Shown in pieces: positions 18,713 through 26,700 of a DNA stretch of 64,000 bases. Positions within the stretch are counted from its first letter, which is position 1, and the number at the start of each line of letters is the position of its first letter. The notes under the pieces are model-generated. The model ran no database searches. It saw nothing but the letters and a program-made list of their open reading frames with translations, and was not told where the DNA came from. Source of the stretch: Pseudomonas asplenii. Lineage in GTDB: Bacteria; Pseudomonadota; Gammaproteobacteria; Pseudomonadales; Pseudomonadaceae. The DNA lies in assembly GCF_001293465.1 (NCBI RefSeq), contig NZ_JSYZ01000011.1:124001-188000 (forward strand), read 5' to 3'. The position numbers and the translations under genes are program-made.

Positions 18713-19030
18713 GGGGTTCTCAACACTTGATGGATGATTCGGCGCCGAGTCTTGCAGCCCAACGACTGAACGACAAAAGAATATAAAAGAATGATTTGAT
18801 ACCTTTTGGGTATAAGTCGATTTTCCGGGCCTCTTTCCAGGCTTTCCCCGTAACTCGCGTTCCAGAGCCTTCCGGCCCGGCCGGGGAAGGAGCCTGCGAC
18901 GCCCACCTGATCATGACGAGCCGATCGACAGCGAAACTAAGCTAATTCTAAAAAGATATTTATTGATGATTTTTAAGATCAGATAGTTTGAATGGAAAGC
19001 CCCATCCGTTCCGATCACAGGGAGTGAAAC
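18713..19030. other. Divergent control region
   Basis: These 318 bases separate two outward-facing transporter operons and must hold both promoters. The part from about 18760 to 18990 is notably AT-rich (for example 'aattctaaaaagatatttattgatgatttttaag'), as expected for a promoter bound by a LysR-type or other activator. I could not identify a specific operator. Confidence 0.5.
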
Positions 19031-20068
19031 ATGCCGCAGCCGTTGGACATCACCGCATTACCGCTGCTGGACCTCTCGGCGCTCGATGGCAACGCCGAAC
19101 AACGCCAGGACTTCCTCGATGCGCTGCGTCACGCGGCACGGGACGTTGGCTTCTTCTACCTGACCGGTCATGGCGTCGACAGCGGCCTGCTGCGGCAGGT
19201 CCAGGAACATGCCCGGCAGTTCTTCGCCTTGCCCGACGAGGAAAAGGCCGCCGTCGGCATGATCCATTCGCCGCATTTCCGTGGCTACAACCGCGCCGCG
19301 TCGGAGATCACCCGGGGCCAGCCGGACCTGCGCGAACAGTTCGATGTCGGTGCCGAACGCCAGGCGCTCGCGGTGGACGCAAACACGCCGACCTGGGCCC
19401 GCCTGCAGGGGCCGAACCTGTGGCCGCAGGCGTTGCCGCAACTCAAACCGCTGCTGCTCGAATGGCAGCAGGCCATGACCGGCATGTCACTGCGCCTGCT
19501 GCGGGCCTTCGCCGAGGCGCTGTCGTTGCCCGAAGGGGCCTTCGACCCGTTGTATGGCGACAAGCCCAACGAACATATCAAGCTGATCCGTTACCCCGGT
19601 CGCGCGGCGAACGAGAGCAACCAGGGCGTCGGAGCCCACAAGGACTCCGGCTTCCTCAGTTTCCTGCTGCAGGACCGGCAGGCCGGCCTGCAGGTGGAAG
19701 TCGAGGAGGGCCGCTGGATCGATGCACTGCCCCGGGACAACACCCTGGTGGTGAACATCGGCGAGTTGCTGGAACTGGCCACCAATGGCTACCTGCGTGC
19801 CACGGTACACCGTGTGCAGTCGCCGCCGGCGGGCAGCGAGCGGCTGTCGATCGCCTTCTTCCTCGGTGCGCAACTGGATGCGGTGGTGCCGCTGTACCCG
19901 CTGCCGACCGCCTTGTTGCGCGAGGCCCGTGGACCGGCCAGCGATCCGGACAACCCGTTGTTCCGCGACGTCGGCTGGAACTACCTCAAGGGCCGCCTGC
20001 GTTCGCACCCCGATGTCGCCCAACGTTTCTATGCCGATGCACTGGCGCCCAAGGCCGTCAGCGCCTGA
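19031..20068 (+). CDS. Isopenicillin N synthase family 2-oxoglutarate/Fe(II)-type oxygenase
   Basis: The protein has 345 residues and starts after GGGAGTGAAAC. The N-terminal DIOX_N part reads 'LPLLDLSALDG...DVGFFYLTGHGV', and the 2OG-Fe(II) core carries the iron ligands H203 and D205 in 'GAHKDSGF' and the third histidine near 259 in 'VHRVQSP'. 'RLSIAFFLGA' supplies the 2-oxoglutarate arginine. It is a soluble enzyme of unknown substrate. It is the first gene of an operon with a MetQNI-like importer, so it probably acts on the imported compound, which may be sulfur-containing. Confidence 0.88.
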   Translation: MPQPLDITALPLLDLSALDGNAEQRQDFLDALRHAARDVGFFYLTGHGVDSGLLRQVQEHARQFFALPDEEKAAVGMIHSPHFRGYNRAASEITRGQPDLREQFDVGAERQALAVDANTPTWARLQGPNLWPQALPQLKPLLLEWQQAMTGMSLRLLRAFAEALSLPEGAFDPLYGDKPNEHIKLIRYPGRAANESNQGVGAHKDSGFLSFLLQDRQAGLQVEVEEGRWIDALPRDNTLVVNIGELLELATNGYLRATVHRVQSPPAGSERLSIAFFLGAQLDAVVPLYPLPTALLREARGPASDPDNPLFRDVGWNYLKGRLRSHPDVAQRFYADALAPKAVSA

Positions 20069-20096
20069 CCCCTACACCCGATCAAGGACTATCAGC

Positions 20097-20906
20097 ATGT
20101 TGAAAAAAACCGCATCGACCCTGGCGGTCTGGGCCGGACTTTGCTCTTCGTTCACCGCCCTGGCGGCCGAGCCCTTGCGGGTGGCCGCCGACCCGGTGCC
20201 CCATGCGCAGATCCTCGCCTATGTGCAGAAGCTCGACCCGCAACTGAACCTCAAGGTCATCGAGATCCCCAACGGCGTGAACTCCAACGAGTTGCTGGCC
20301 CATGGCGATGTCGATGCCAACTACTTCCAGCACCTGCCGTACCTGCACTCCCAGGAACAGGCCCTGGGCCAGAAGTTCGCCGTGGCGGCGACCGTGCACA
20401 TCGAGCCGCTGGGGATCTATTCACATCGGCACAAAAGCTTCGACCAGGTACCGCCAAAGGGCACTGTGGCCGTACCCAACAACGTCACCAACCTCAGCCG
20501 TGCGCTGTACCTGTTGCAGGACAACGGCCTGATCAGGCTCAAGCCCGGCTTCAACAACCCGGCCACCGACCAGGCCACGCCCAAGGACATCGCCGAGAAT
20601 CCGAAGCAGTTGAAGATCCTCGAAATCGAGTCGCCGCAGATACCGCGTGCCCTGGACGACGTGGACCTGGCGGTGATCAACGGCAACTACGCGTTGGAAG
20701 CCGGGTTATCGCCGGCCAGGGATGCCCTGGGCCTGGAGAAGGCCGGCAACAACCCGTACGCCAATATCGTGGTGACCACGCCGAAACTGCAGGATGACCC
20801 GCGTATCCAGCAGCTGGCCAGGGATCTGGTTTCGCCGCAGGTGGCGAAGTTCATCGAGGACAACTACGCCGGATCGGTGATCCCGGTCGCTGGCAACGTG
20901 CAATGA
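20097..20906 (+). CDS. MetQ/NlpA family solute-binding protein
   Basis: The start at 20097 (MLKKTASTLAVWAGL) gives 269 residues; the longer open frame upstream overlaps the oxygenase gene. A signal peptide ends at 'ALAAEPLRVAADPVPHAQIL', and I see no good lipobox, although many MetQ proteins are lipoproteins. The motifs 'NGVNSNELLAHGDVDANYFQHLPYL' and 'IPNNVTNLSRALYLLQ'-like text (VAVPNNVTNLSRALYLLQ) are classic for the family. It binds methionine or a related compound in the periplasm. It overlaps the ATPase gene by four bases. Confidence 0.9.
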   Translation: MLKKTASTLAVWAGLCSSFTALAAEPLRVAADPVPHAQILAYVQKLDPQLNLKVIEIPNGVNSNELLAHGDVDANYFQHLPYLHSQEQALGQKFAVAATVHIEPLGIYSHRHKSFDQVPPKGTVAVPNNVTNLSRALYLLQDNGLIRLKPGFNNPATDQATPKDIAENPKQLKILEIESPQIPRALDDVDLAVINGNYALEAGLSPARDALGLEKAGNNPYANIVVTTPKLQDDPRIQQLARDLVSPQVAKFIEDNYAGSVIPVAGNVQ

Positions 20907-21682
20907 TCCGCGTCGAGCAGTTGAGCAAACGCTATGGCGATGGCCCGGCGGTCCTCGACCAGGTGTCGCTGAGCATTCCGGACGGTTCGATCTACGGTAT
21001 CGTCGGTCGCAGTGGCGCCGGCAAGTCGACCCTGCTGCGCTGCCTCAATATGCTCGAGCGTCCGACTGCGGGGCGGGTGGTGGTCGATGGCCAGGACCTG
21101 GCCGCGCTGTCCGACCGCGAGCTGCGTCGCCACCGCCAGCGCATCGGCATGATCTTCCAGGGCTTCAACCTGCTGCATTCGCGCACGGTTTTCGACAATG
21201 TCGCCGTGCCCCTGGAAATCGCCGGCATCGCCAGGGCCGAGCGGCAGGCGCGGGTGGGTGAGTTGCTGGAACTGGTGGGGCTGGCGGACAAGGCGCAGGC
21301 CTTTCCCTCGCAACTGTCCGGTGGGCAGAAACAGCGGGTAGGCATTGCCCGCGCGCTGGCGGCACGCCCGGCGTATCTGCTGTCGGACGAGGCCACCAGT
21401 GCGCTGGACCCGGAAACCACCGAGTCGATCCTGCAACTGCTGCGCGACATCAACCGTCGCCTGGGCCTGACCATCGTACTGATCACCCATGAACTGGACG
21501 TGGTCCGCTCGATCTGCGACCACGCGGCCTCCCTGGCCCATGGCCGGCTGCTGGAGTCCGGTCCGTTGCCGCGGCTGCTGGCGGACCCGGACTCCGCCCT
21601 GGGGCGCTCGTTGCGCCCGGCCGCCCCTCCGCGCTTCGACGATGAAGTGCGCACACCGAGCCTGAGGTTGGCACTGCCATGA
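20903..21682 (+). CDS. MetN-like ABC transporter ATPase without NIL domain
   Basis: The 259-residue ATPase has Walker A 'GRSGAGKST' (about 35-43), the Q-loop 'GMIFQGFNLLHSRTVFDNVAVPLE', the signature 'LSGGQKQRVGIARAL' and Walker B 'LLSDEATSALD'. The sequence is closest to MetN, which is usually about 340 residues with a C-terminal NIL domain that senses methionine. Here the protein ends soon after the ATPase core, so that feedback sensor is missing. Four-base overlaps link it to the genes on both sides. Confidence 0.9.
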   Translation: MIRVEQLSKRYGDGPAVLDQVSLSIPDGSIYGIVGRSGAGKSTLLRCLNMLERPTAGRVVVDGQDLAALSDRELRRHRQRIGMIFQGFNLLHSRTVFDNVAVPLEIAGIARAERQARVGELLELVGLADKAQAFPSQLSGGQKQRVGIARALAARPAYLLSDEATSALDPETTESILQLLRDINRRLGLTIVLITHELDVVRSICDHAASLAHGRLLESGPLPRLLADPDSALGRSLRPAAPPRFDDEVRTPSLRLALP

Positions 21683-22350
21683 ACCGCACGATCGATTGGA
21701 GCGAGATTTTCCAGCTGGTGCTCAATGCCACTGGCGAGACCCTCTACATGGTGCTGCTGGCCGGGTTGTTCACCCTGCTGATCGGCCTGCCGCTGGGGGT
21801 GCTGCTGTTCGTCACCCGCCGCAACGGCCTGTATCCGCTGCCGCGGTTGAACGGCAGCCTGGCGGCGCTGGTCAACCTGGGGCGGTCGCTGCCGTTCGTG
21901 GTGATGCTGATTGCGCTGATCCCGCTGACCCGGCTGGTCGTCGGCACCACCCTGGGCAGCACCGCCGCCGTGGTGCCGATCACCATCGGTGCCTTTCCGT
22001 TCTTTGCCCGCATTGTCGAAAGTGCACTGGATGAGGTCGAGAAGGGGCGGATCGAAGCCATCCTGTCCATGGGCGGCGACATTCGCCATGTGATCCTCAA
22101 GGTGCTGCTGCCCGAATCATTGCCGGCGCTGCTCGCCGGTGTGACGCTGACCCTGGTGATGCTGATCGGCTTTTCCTCAATGGCCGGGGTCATCGGTGGC
22201 GGCGGCCTGGGTGACCTGGCCATCCGCTACGGTTACCAGCGTTTCAACAACGAGGTGATGGTGGCCACGGTGGTGGTGCTGGTGATTCTGGTGCAGGGTG
22301 TACAGAGCCTGGGCGACCGTCTGGTGCGCTCCCTGGCCCATCGGCGTTGA
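21679..22350 (+). CDS. MetI-like ABC transporter permease
   Basis: This 223-residue permease has five membrane helices. It shows 'LPLGVLLFVTRRNGL', the coupling loop 'RIEAILSMGGDIRHVILKVLLPESLPALLAGVTLTLVMLIGFSSMAGVIGGGGLGDLAIRYGYQRF' and a short C-terminus, all standard for MetI. It completes the MetQNI-like importer that follows the oxygenase gene. The imported compound could be methionine, a methionine derivative or another sulfur compound. Confidence 0.9.
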   Translation: MNRTIDWSEIFQLVLNATGETLYMVLLAGLFTLLIGLPLGVLLFVTRRNGLYPLPRLNGSLAALVNLGRSLPFVVMLIALIPLTRLVVGTTLGSTAAVVPITIGAFPFFARIVESALDEVEKGRIEAILSMGGDIRHVILKVLLPESLPALLAGVTLTLVMLIGFSSMAGVIGGGGLGDLAIRYGYQRFNNEVMVATVVVLVILVQGVQSLGDRLVRSLAHRR

Positions 22351-22550
22351 GAATTTCCCCGCTGCTTAGACTGATTATTTCTTTCGGTTATTTGTATAGC
22401 GCTTGCAAGCATATCCATGGCGCCTGAAGCGCTGCTGGAATCGCTCTCTCGTCTGTCTAGGCGGCAAAGTCGCTGCCATGACGGATATCTCTCCATAAAA
22501 GGCAGCGCAACGGTCGTTTCGGCAGTCGTTTCTGCTGCTTGATCGGCGTC

Positions 22551-22578
22551 TTGTCGTCTGTGGGGCATTCCCTAGAAT
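22551..22578 (+). promoter_or_regulatory. Putative sigma-70 promoter of the Met-rich protein gene
   Basis: TTGTCG at 22551-22556 and TAGAAT at 22573-22578 are separated by 16 bases and lie about 47 bases before the ATG. They resemble the TTGACA/TATAAT boxes. This suggests the Met-rich gene is transcribed on its own, although read-through from the MetI-like gene 275 bases upstream is possible. Confidence 0.45.
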
Positions 22579-22625
22579 CCGCCCCATCCGCTTCATCCAA
22601 CTATCGAAGATCAGGGAGCTCCACC

Positions 22626-23132
22626 ATGATGAATGCCATGCAGATGCAAATGCCGATGAACACCATGCCGATGATGCCAGCCATGGGCATGCCGATGATG
22701 ATGGCGACCATGACCTGCGAAATGATGGATGACGGCATGCTGTGCAAGATGATGCCGGCAGCGGGCATGGACATGGCGATGTTCCGCAACAGCGCGCAAA
22801 TGATGCAGATGATGATGGACTGCGGCATGCCGATGATGATGCACTGCGCCAACATGAGCATGATGTGCATGTCCCAGACCGCAATGGCGATGCCGATGAT
22901 GAACGGCATGATGCCCATGCCGATGATGGGCATGCCGATGCCATCGATGAAGTGCGTGATGGAATGCTCCATGCAGGGCGACGCCATGATGTGCAAGGTC
23001 ATGCCGATGGCCGGCATGAACATGGACATGATGAAGAGCTGCTGCACCCTGATGATGAAGCTGATGAACGATTGCGGCATGCCGATGATGATGAGCTGCA
23101 ACGGCATGCCGTTGATGTGCTGCACCTGCTGA
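22626..23132 (+). CDS. Methionine- and cysteine-rich protein of unknown function
   Basis: The product is 168 residues, of which I count 67 Met and 15 Cys, so nearly half carry sulfur. The start is ATGATG behind GATCAGGGAG. No signal peptide is visible, so it should be cytosolic. Two copies of a unit of about 43 residues are present: the first starts at Cys40 (CKMMPAAGMDM) and contains DCGMPMMM, and the second starts at Cys123 (CKVMPMAGMNM) and contains DCGMPMMM again. A Met/Pro/Gly linker (about 87-107) joins them. Such composition suggests soft-metal (copper/silver) binding, storage of reduced sulfur or an oxidant sink. Location downstream of a MetQNI-like importer fits methionine homeostasis. 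I know no named family. Confidence 0.85.
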   Translation: MMNAMQMQMPMNTMPMMPAMGMPMMMATMTCEMMDDGMLCKMMPAAGMDMAMFRNSAQMMQMMMDCGMPMMMHCANMSMMCMSQTAMAMPMMNGMMPMPMMGMPMPSMKCVMECSMQGDAMMCKVMPMAGMNMDMMKSCCTLMMKLMNDCGMPMMMSCNGMPLMCCTC

Positions 23133-23150
23133 TCGCTGATCCGATCATGA

Positions 23151-23186
23151 AAGGCCCGGCTGGAGCGATCCATGCCGGGCTTTTTC
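23151..23186. terminator. Rho-independent terminator after the Met-rich gene
   Basis: GCCCGGC and GCCGGGC form a stem around 'tggagcgatccat' and are followed by TTTTT on the + strand. It lies between two convergent genes and could also slow transcription from the XRE gene on the other strand. Confidence 0.8.
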
Positions 23187-23198
23187 GTGCCGGGTCGT

Positions 23199-23846
23199 TC
23201 AGTCCAGGCGTTCGGGGTGGGTCACCACCAGATAGGCCACCGCTTCGCTGTCGGCGGGGTTGCGGTAGCGGTGCGGCTGGTCGGCGTAGAACAGGATCGA
23301 GTCGCCAGGGGACAGCAGGTAGCGCTCGTTGTTGACGCTGATCTCCAATACGCCCTGGGCCACCACCAGGTTCTCCTGGACGCCGGGGCCGTGGCCCTCG
23401 GATGCCTCTTCGCCCAGTGGGCTCAGGCGCAGCTCGTAGAATTCCGATTGGCGGGTCACGTCGAAGGGAAACAGGGCGCGGCTGGTGAAGGTGCCATTGG
23501 CGTTGACCAGGCGCTTGCTGCGGCTGGCCGAGAGTACCGCAACGCCCTCGAAGGCGCGGTGTTCGAGAAACGCCGCCACCGAGACCTTCAGGCCCTTGGC
23601 GATCTTGCACAGCACCTTGATCGACGGCACGCTGCGTCCGGATTCGATCTGCGCGAGCATGGCGCGGCTGACCCCGCATTGGCGGGCAAGGGCATCGAGG
23701 GAAAGGTGGTGTTTGCCGCGCAGGCGCTGCAGGTTCTCGGCGACCCGTGCACAGATCGGGTCTTCGTCGAGCGCCGGCAGGTTGTTCAGGTCCAGGGTTG
23801 GCTCATCGGAGCCGGCCAGGAACCGCGAAGGATCTTGTGCGTTCAC
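23199..23846 (-). CDS. XRE-cupin transcriptional regulator
   Basis: The protein has 215 residues from a GTG at 23846. I prefer this start because it overlaps the stop of the small upstream gene by GTGA, indicating translational coupling; an in-frame ATG 81 bases upstream lies inside that gene. The XRE helix-turn-helix (about residues 35-90) includes 'LSLDALARQCGVSRAMLAQIESGRSVPSI'. A C-terminal cupin (about 120-205) includes 'GHGPGVQENLVVAQGVLEI' and 'GDSILFYADQPHRYRNP'. Such regulators often control amino-acid, amine or antibiotic-related genes. Confidence 0.88.
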   Translation of the reverse strand: MNAQDPSRFLAGSDEPTLDLNNLPALDEDPICARVAENLQRLRGKHHLSLDALARQCGVSRAMLAQIESGRSVPSIKVLCKIAKGLKVSVAAFLEHRAFEGVAVLSASRSKRLVNANGTFTSRALFPFDVTRQSEFYELRLSPLGEEASEGHGPGVQENLVVAQGVLEISVNNERYLLSPGDSILFYADQPHRYRNPADSEAVAYLVVTHPERLD

Positions 23847-24004
23847 GCGTGACGGGTCTCGCTGGCGCGTACGCCCTGAGCCCATTGGAACGCCTGTTGG
23901 CCAGCGTTGCGTGCGTAGAGCGCCCACAGTACCCGGCCCAGTTGCTGCGCCTGTTTGCGCTTGCGGTAGTGGGCGAGGTCGATGACGGTATCGGTCGGCT
24001 GCAT
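23843..24004 (-). CDS. Small basic protein (53 aa) coupled to XRE-cupin gene
   Basis: MQPTDTVIDLAHYRKRKQAQ and the following 33 residues form a small basic, probably helical protein. GGAGAG lies upstream of the ATG at 24004, and the stop overlaps the GTG start of the regulator by four bases. The composition (Q, A, R, K rich) and tight coupling support a real gene. No family recognised. Confidence 0.6.
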   Translation of the reverse strand: MQPTDTVIDLAHYRKRKQAQQLGRVLWALYARNAGQQAFQWAQGVRASETRHA

Positions 24005-24212
24005 GGGGACTCTCCTGTGTCGGTATGCGCTGAGAGTACGTGGTTGTTCTAATAACGATAAATACTGATTTTTTATTGATTGATTACTTTTTGGTCTTAA
24101 TCGCTGCGCCTGACAGTCCACCGTTCCCCTGTGGCAGACCGGGTACAATGGGCAAGTCCGGGCATTTCCCCCCCCGAGCCCGGACGTGCCCTTGCCCGGA
24201 GCCCGATTGTCG

Positions 24213-24893
24213 ATGTTCACGCTGACCCGCCTGCAAACCCCACCCCCAGAGTCGATCAAAAGCCAGATCCTGCAAATGGTGGTCGACTATTTCACCGATA
24301 TCAGCCAGGTCGCGCTGCCCCCGAGCAACCCGTTGTACAACCTCTATCAGTACGGGGTCGGCTACGAGGTGCATCTCTATCTGGAGGCCATGGACGGCAG
24401 CAAGGGCATCCCGGCGGAACTGATCGTGGCCCTGGATGACGAGGACCCATCGCAGGTGCTGGGCTTTGTGCTGTATCTGCCTGCCAGGGATGACGCTCAG
24501 GCCTGCGCCGTAGCCTACATGGCCGTCAAGGCCGATCGCCGCCGACAAGGTGTGGCCCGCGCGATGCTGGCGCGGATGTTCGAGCACTACCCCCACGCCG
24601 AACTGGCCTGCTCAGCGGGCAAGGTGCCGTATTTCGAGGCGATGGGATTCCAGGTGCTGGCTGCCCGCGGGCCGCAGGTGCTGATGAACACTCGTGATCA
24701 CGGTACCGACGGCCTGATTGCGGTGATCGACGTGGCGCCGATCTACAGCTCGAAGGAGGTGCGGCAGATTCATGCCTACCTGTTGCAGCAGCACGGGCGC
24801 AAGGCGATGGCGGAGGCCGAGAAGAAGCGCGACCGCCACCTCGACCAGCTTACGCGCCAGGCCAGTGCCCTGGTCCAGGAGCGTCTTGGCTGA
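24213..24893 (+). CDS. GNAT family N-acetyltransferase
   Basis: A 226-residue protein from the ATG at 24213, which has GGAG nine bases upstream; an in-frame GTG at 24186 is less likely. The acetyltransferase core is 'AVAYMAVKADRRRQGVARAMLARMFEHYPHAELACSAGKVPYFEAMGFQVL' (about 100-150), with the RRQGVA acetyl-CoA loop. The last 60 residues form a charged coiled-coil-like tail, unusual for a simple GNAT. The substrate is unknown. Confidence 0.85.
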   Translation: MFTLTRLQTPPPESIKSQILQMVVDYFTDISQVALPPSNPLYNLYQYGVGYEVHLYLEAMDGSKGIPAELIVALDDEDPSQVLGFVLYLPARDDAQACAVAYMAVKADRRRQGVARAMLARMFEHYPHAELACSAGKVPYFEAMGFQVLAARGPQVLMNTRDHGTDGLIAVIDVAPIYSSKEVRQIHAYLLQQHGRKAMAEAEKKRDRHLDQLTRQASALVQERLG

Positions 24894-24899
24894 GCCGCA

Positions 24900-25754
24900 C
24901 TATTGTTGGGTGCCGAACATCGCGGTCCAGTAGATGCCCGAATCGCTCTTCGGGTCGACCGCATAGGCCCCGCCCATTTCGTGGAACTGCGGGTTCATCA
25001 GGTTGGCGCAATGGCCGGGGCTGGCCAGCCAGCCATCGACCACCTTGCGCGCACTGTCCTGGCCGGCGGCGATGTTTTCGCCGATCTGCTGGGCGAGGTA
25101 GCCCGCCAGCTCGGCGCGGTCACCCGGCGTGTGACCGTCGCGGTCCTGGTGGTCGAAGAAGTTGCTGTTGGCCATGTTGCGGCTATGCCCCTCGGCCGCG
25201 CCCGCCAGCAGGGCGTTCCAGGCCAGCGGTGCACTGGCGGCGAACGGCTGGCTGCCACACTGGCGCGGCTGGCTGCGGGCGCCGTTGATCATCTCCAGCA
25301 GTTTCTGGCCCTCGGCCTGGGAATCGCCAAGGCGCGCGGTCAGCAGCGGCCGCGCGAGGACGATACGCCAGTCGTTGCCCTGGCGGCTGACGCCGATGTC
25401 GACGAACTGCGGGTCCAGCACCACCCGGCAGAAGCTCTCGCGCACGGCCTTCATCGCTGCATCGGCATCCCGCGGCCCGGACAGGCTGATCGCCTGCACA
25501 TTAACCATCGGATAGGCCGCCCGCGTCAGCGCCTGCTGCAGGTCGCCAGGGCTGTCCGGCGGCAGGACCAGGCGGGGATCGGCCGCCAGCGGTGGCAGTT
25601 CCAGCGAGGCCTGGCCACCACAGCGCTGGATCTGGCCACGGTAGCTGTTGATCGACTGCAGCAGTTGCGTTTCGTCGCTGGCCAGGGCATTGACACTGAC
25701 TGCCAGCCCCAGGGCGAGCACGGCTGGACGCAGAGTGGAAAACAGGGCGCGCAT
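24900..25754 (-). CDS. CAP (SCP/PR-1) domain exported protein
   Basis: I chose the ATG at 25754 (MRALFSTLRPAVLALGLAVSVNALA), seven bases after GAGGAAG; another ATG is six bases upstream. The signal peptide ends near residue 25. The N-terminal half has no recognised fold. The C-terminal half is a CAP domain: 'AAEGHSRNMANSNFFDHQDRDG', 'GYLAQQIGENIAAG' and 'SPGHCANLMNPQFHEMGGAYAVD'. Bacterial CAP proteins are periplasmic or secreted and of uncertain function. Confidence 0.88.
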   Translation of the reverse strand: MRALFSTLRPAVLALGLAVSVNALASDETQLLQSINSYRGQIQRCGGQASLELPPLAADPRLVLPPDSPGDLQQALTRAAYPMVNVQAISLSGPRDADAAMKAVRESFCRVVLDPQFVDIGVSRQGNDWRIVLARPLLTARLGDSQAEGQKLLEMINGARSQPRQCGSQPFAASAPLAWNALLAGAAEGHSRNMANSNFFDHQDRDGHTPGDRAELAGYLAQQIGENIAAGQDSARKVVDGWLASPGHCANLMNPQFHEMGGAYAVDPKSDSGIYWTAMFGTQQ

Positions 25755-25946
25755 GGACATCTTCCTCGAACGAACTGCGCACATGATGCGCGATAGTGCC
25801 CCGGTGAAGGCAAGGCCTTTTGTGTGAAACCGGTGGTGGAATGATTCATCCGTGGTGCGGTCGAACCTGCCAGCCCGCCCCGGATCGACTGCCCGGCCGT
25901 GGCAGGTTGATCATCGCGGGCAGGGTTTATTCGACAGGGTTCGATC

Positions 25947-26576
25947 ATGCGTCTCAACGGGATAGTCGCGTGTCTTGTGATCACTTTTATCGCCTGCGAA
26001 GCCGCGCTCGTCGCGGCTGCCGAATCACAACCCCAGCCACAGGTCGTCATCGACAAGGCCGAAGCGCTGGAACAGAAAGCCGCCGAAAAGCAGAGCCCGG
26101 CAGCGCAGCCGAAGGTGCCAACCCTGACCCGGGGCGAGACGCAGGCGGTGGACCCGGCTGGCGATGCCGCGGTGGCCGATACCATCACCTGCCTGTCGCG
26201 CACTATCTACTGGGAGGCCAAGGGCGGTGAGCCGGCCGACATGGAGGCGGTCGCCAGTGTCGTGATCAACCGGCTCGGGCATGACGGTTTTCCCGGGACC
26301 ATCTGCGAAGTGGTCAAGCAGGGCTCGGAGAAGAAGGCCTGCCAGTTCTCCTGGTGGTGCGACGGTCGTCCGGACGATGTCCAGGAGGAGGACCGTTATG
26401 CGCTTGCCAAGGAAATCGCCCGCAAGGCCCTCAACCAGCAGCTCGAGGACCGCACCCATGGCGCCATGTACTTCCATGACCGCAGCGTCAGTCCGGACTG
26501 GGTCAGGCAGTACATCCGCACCGCCGAGACCGCCAGGTTCCTGTTCTACAAGCCCAGGGACGACAAGGCGAAATAG
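25947..26576 (+). CDS. SleB-type cell wall hydrolase
   Basis: The 209-residue protein has a signal peptide (residues 1-25), then a Gln/Pro/Ala-rich linker, then the hydrolase_2 domain from about residue 77. 'CLSRTIYWEAKGGEPADMEAVASVVINRL' holds the catalytic-type glutamate, followed by 'GTICEVVKQ', 'CQFSWWCDG' and 'THGAMYFHDRSVSPDW'. This is the SleB/CwlJ-like family of peptidoglycan lytic enzymes, found in non-spore-formers as periplasmic hydrolases. Confidence 0.88.
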   Translation: MRLNGIVACLVITFIACEAALVAAAESQPQPQVVIDKAEALEQKAAEKQSPAAQPKVPTLTRGETQAVDPAGDAAVADTITCLSRTIYWEAKGGEPADMEAVASVVINRLGHDGFPGTICEVVKQGSEKKACQFSWWCDGRPDDVQEEDRYALAKEIARKALNQQLEDRTHGAMYFHDRSVSPDWVRQYIRTAETARFLFYKPRDDKAK

Positions 26577-26700
26577 CCCTGTACAGCGCAACGGTGCGGT
26601 CAAACCCTGAAAATGGTCTTAAATAACCGTCAGGGGGTGTCGGCACGCTTCCTGTTCCTGCGGCCGACCGGTTTGTCCTGGGCTGATAGAGGGCTGCATT

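Noticed and set aside
22601..23173. A 190-residue open frame on the minus strand opposite the Met-rich gene, rich in Ile, Met and Gly
   Set aside because: It arises because ATG/CAT and GGCATGCC repeats read open on both strands. It lacks a ribosome site, and the plus-strand gene has one along with a promoter and terminator.
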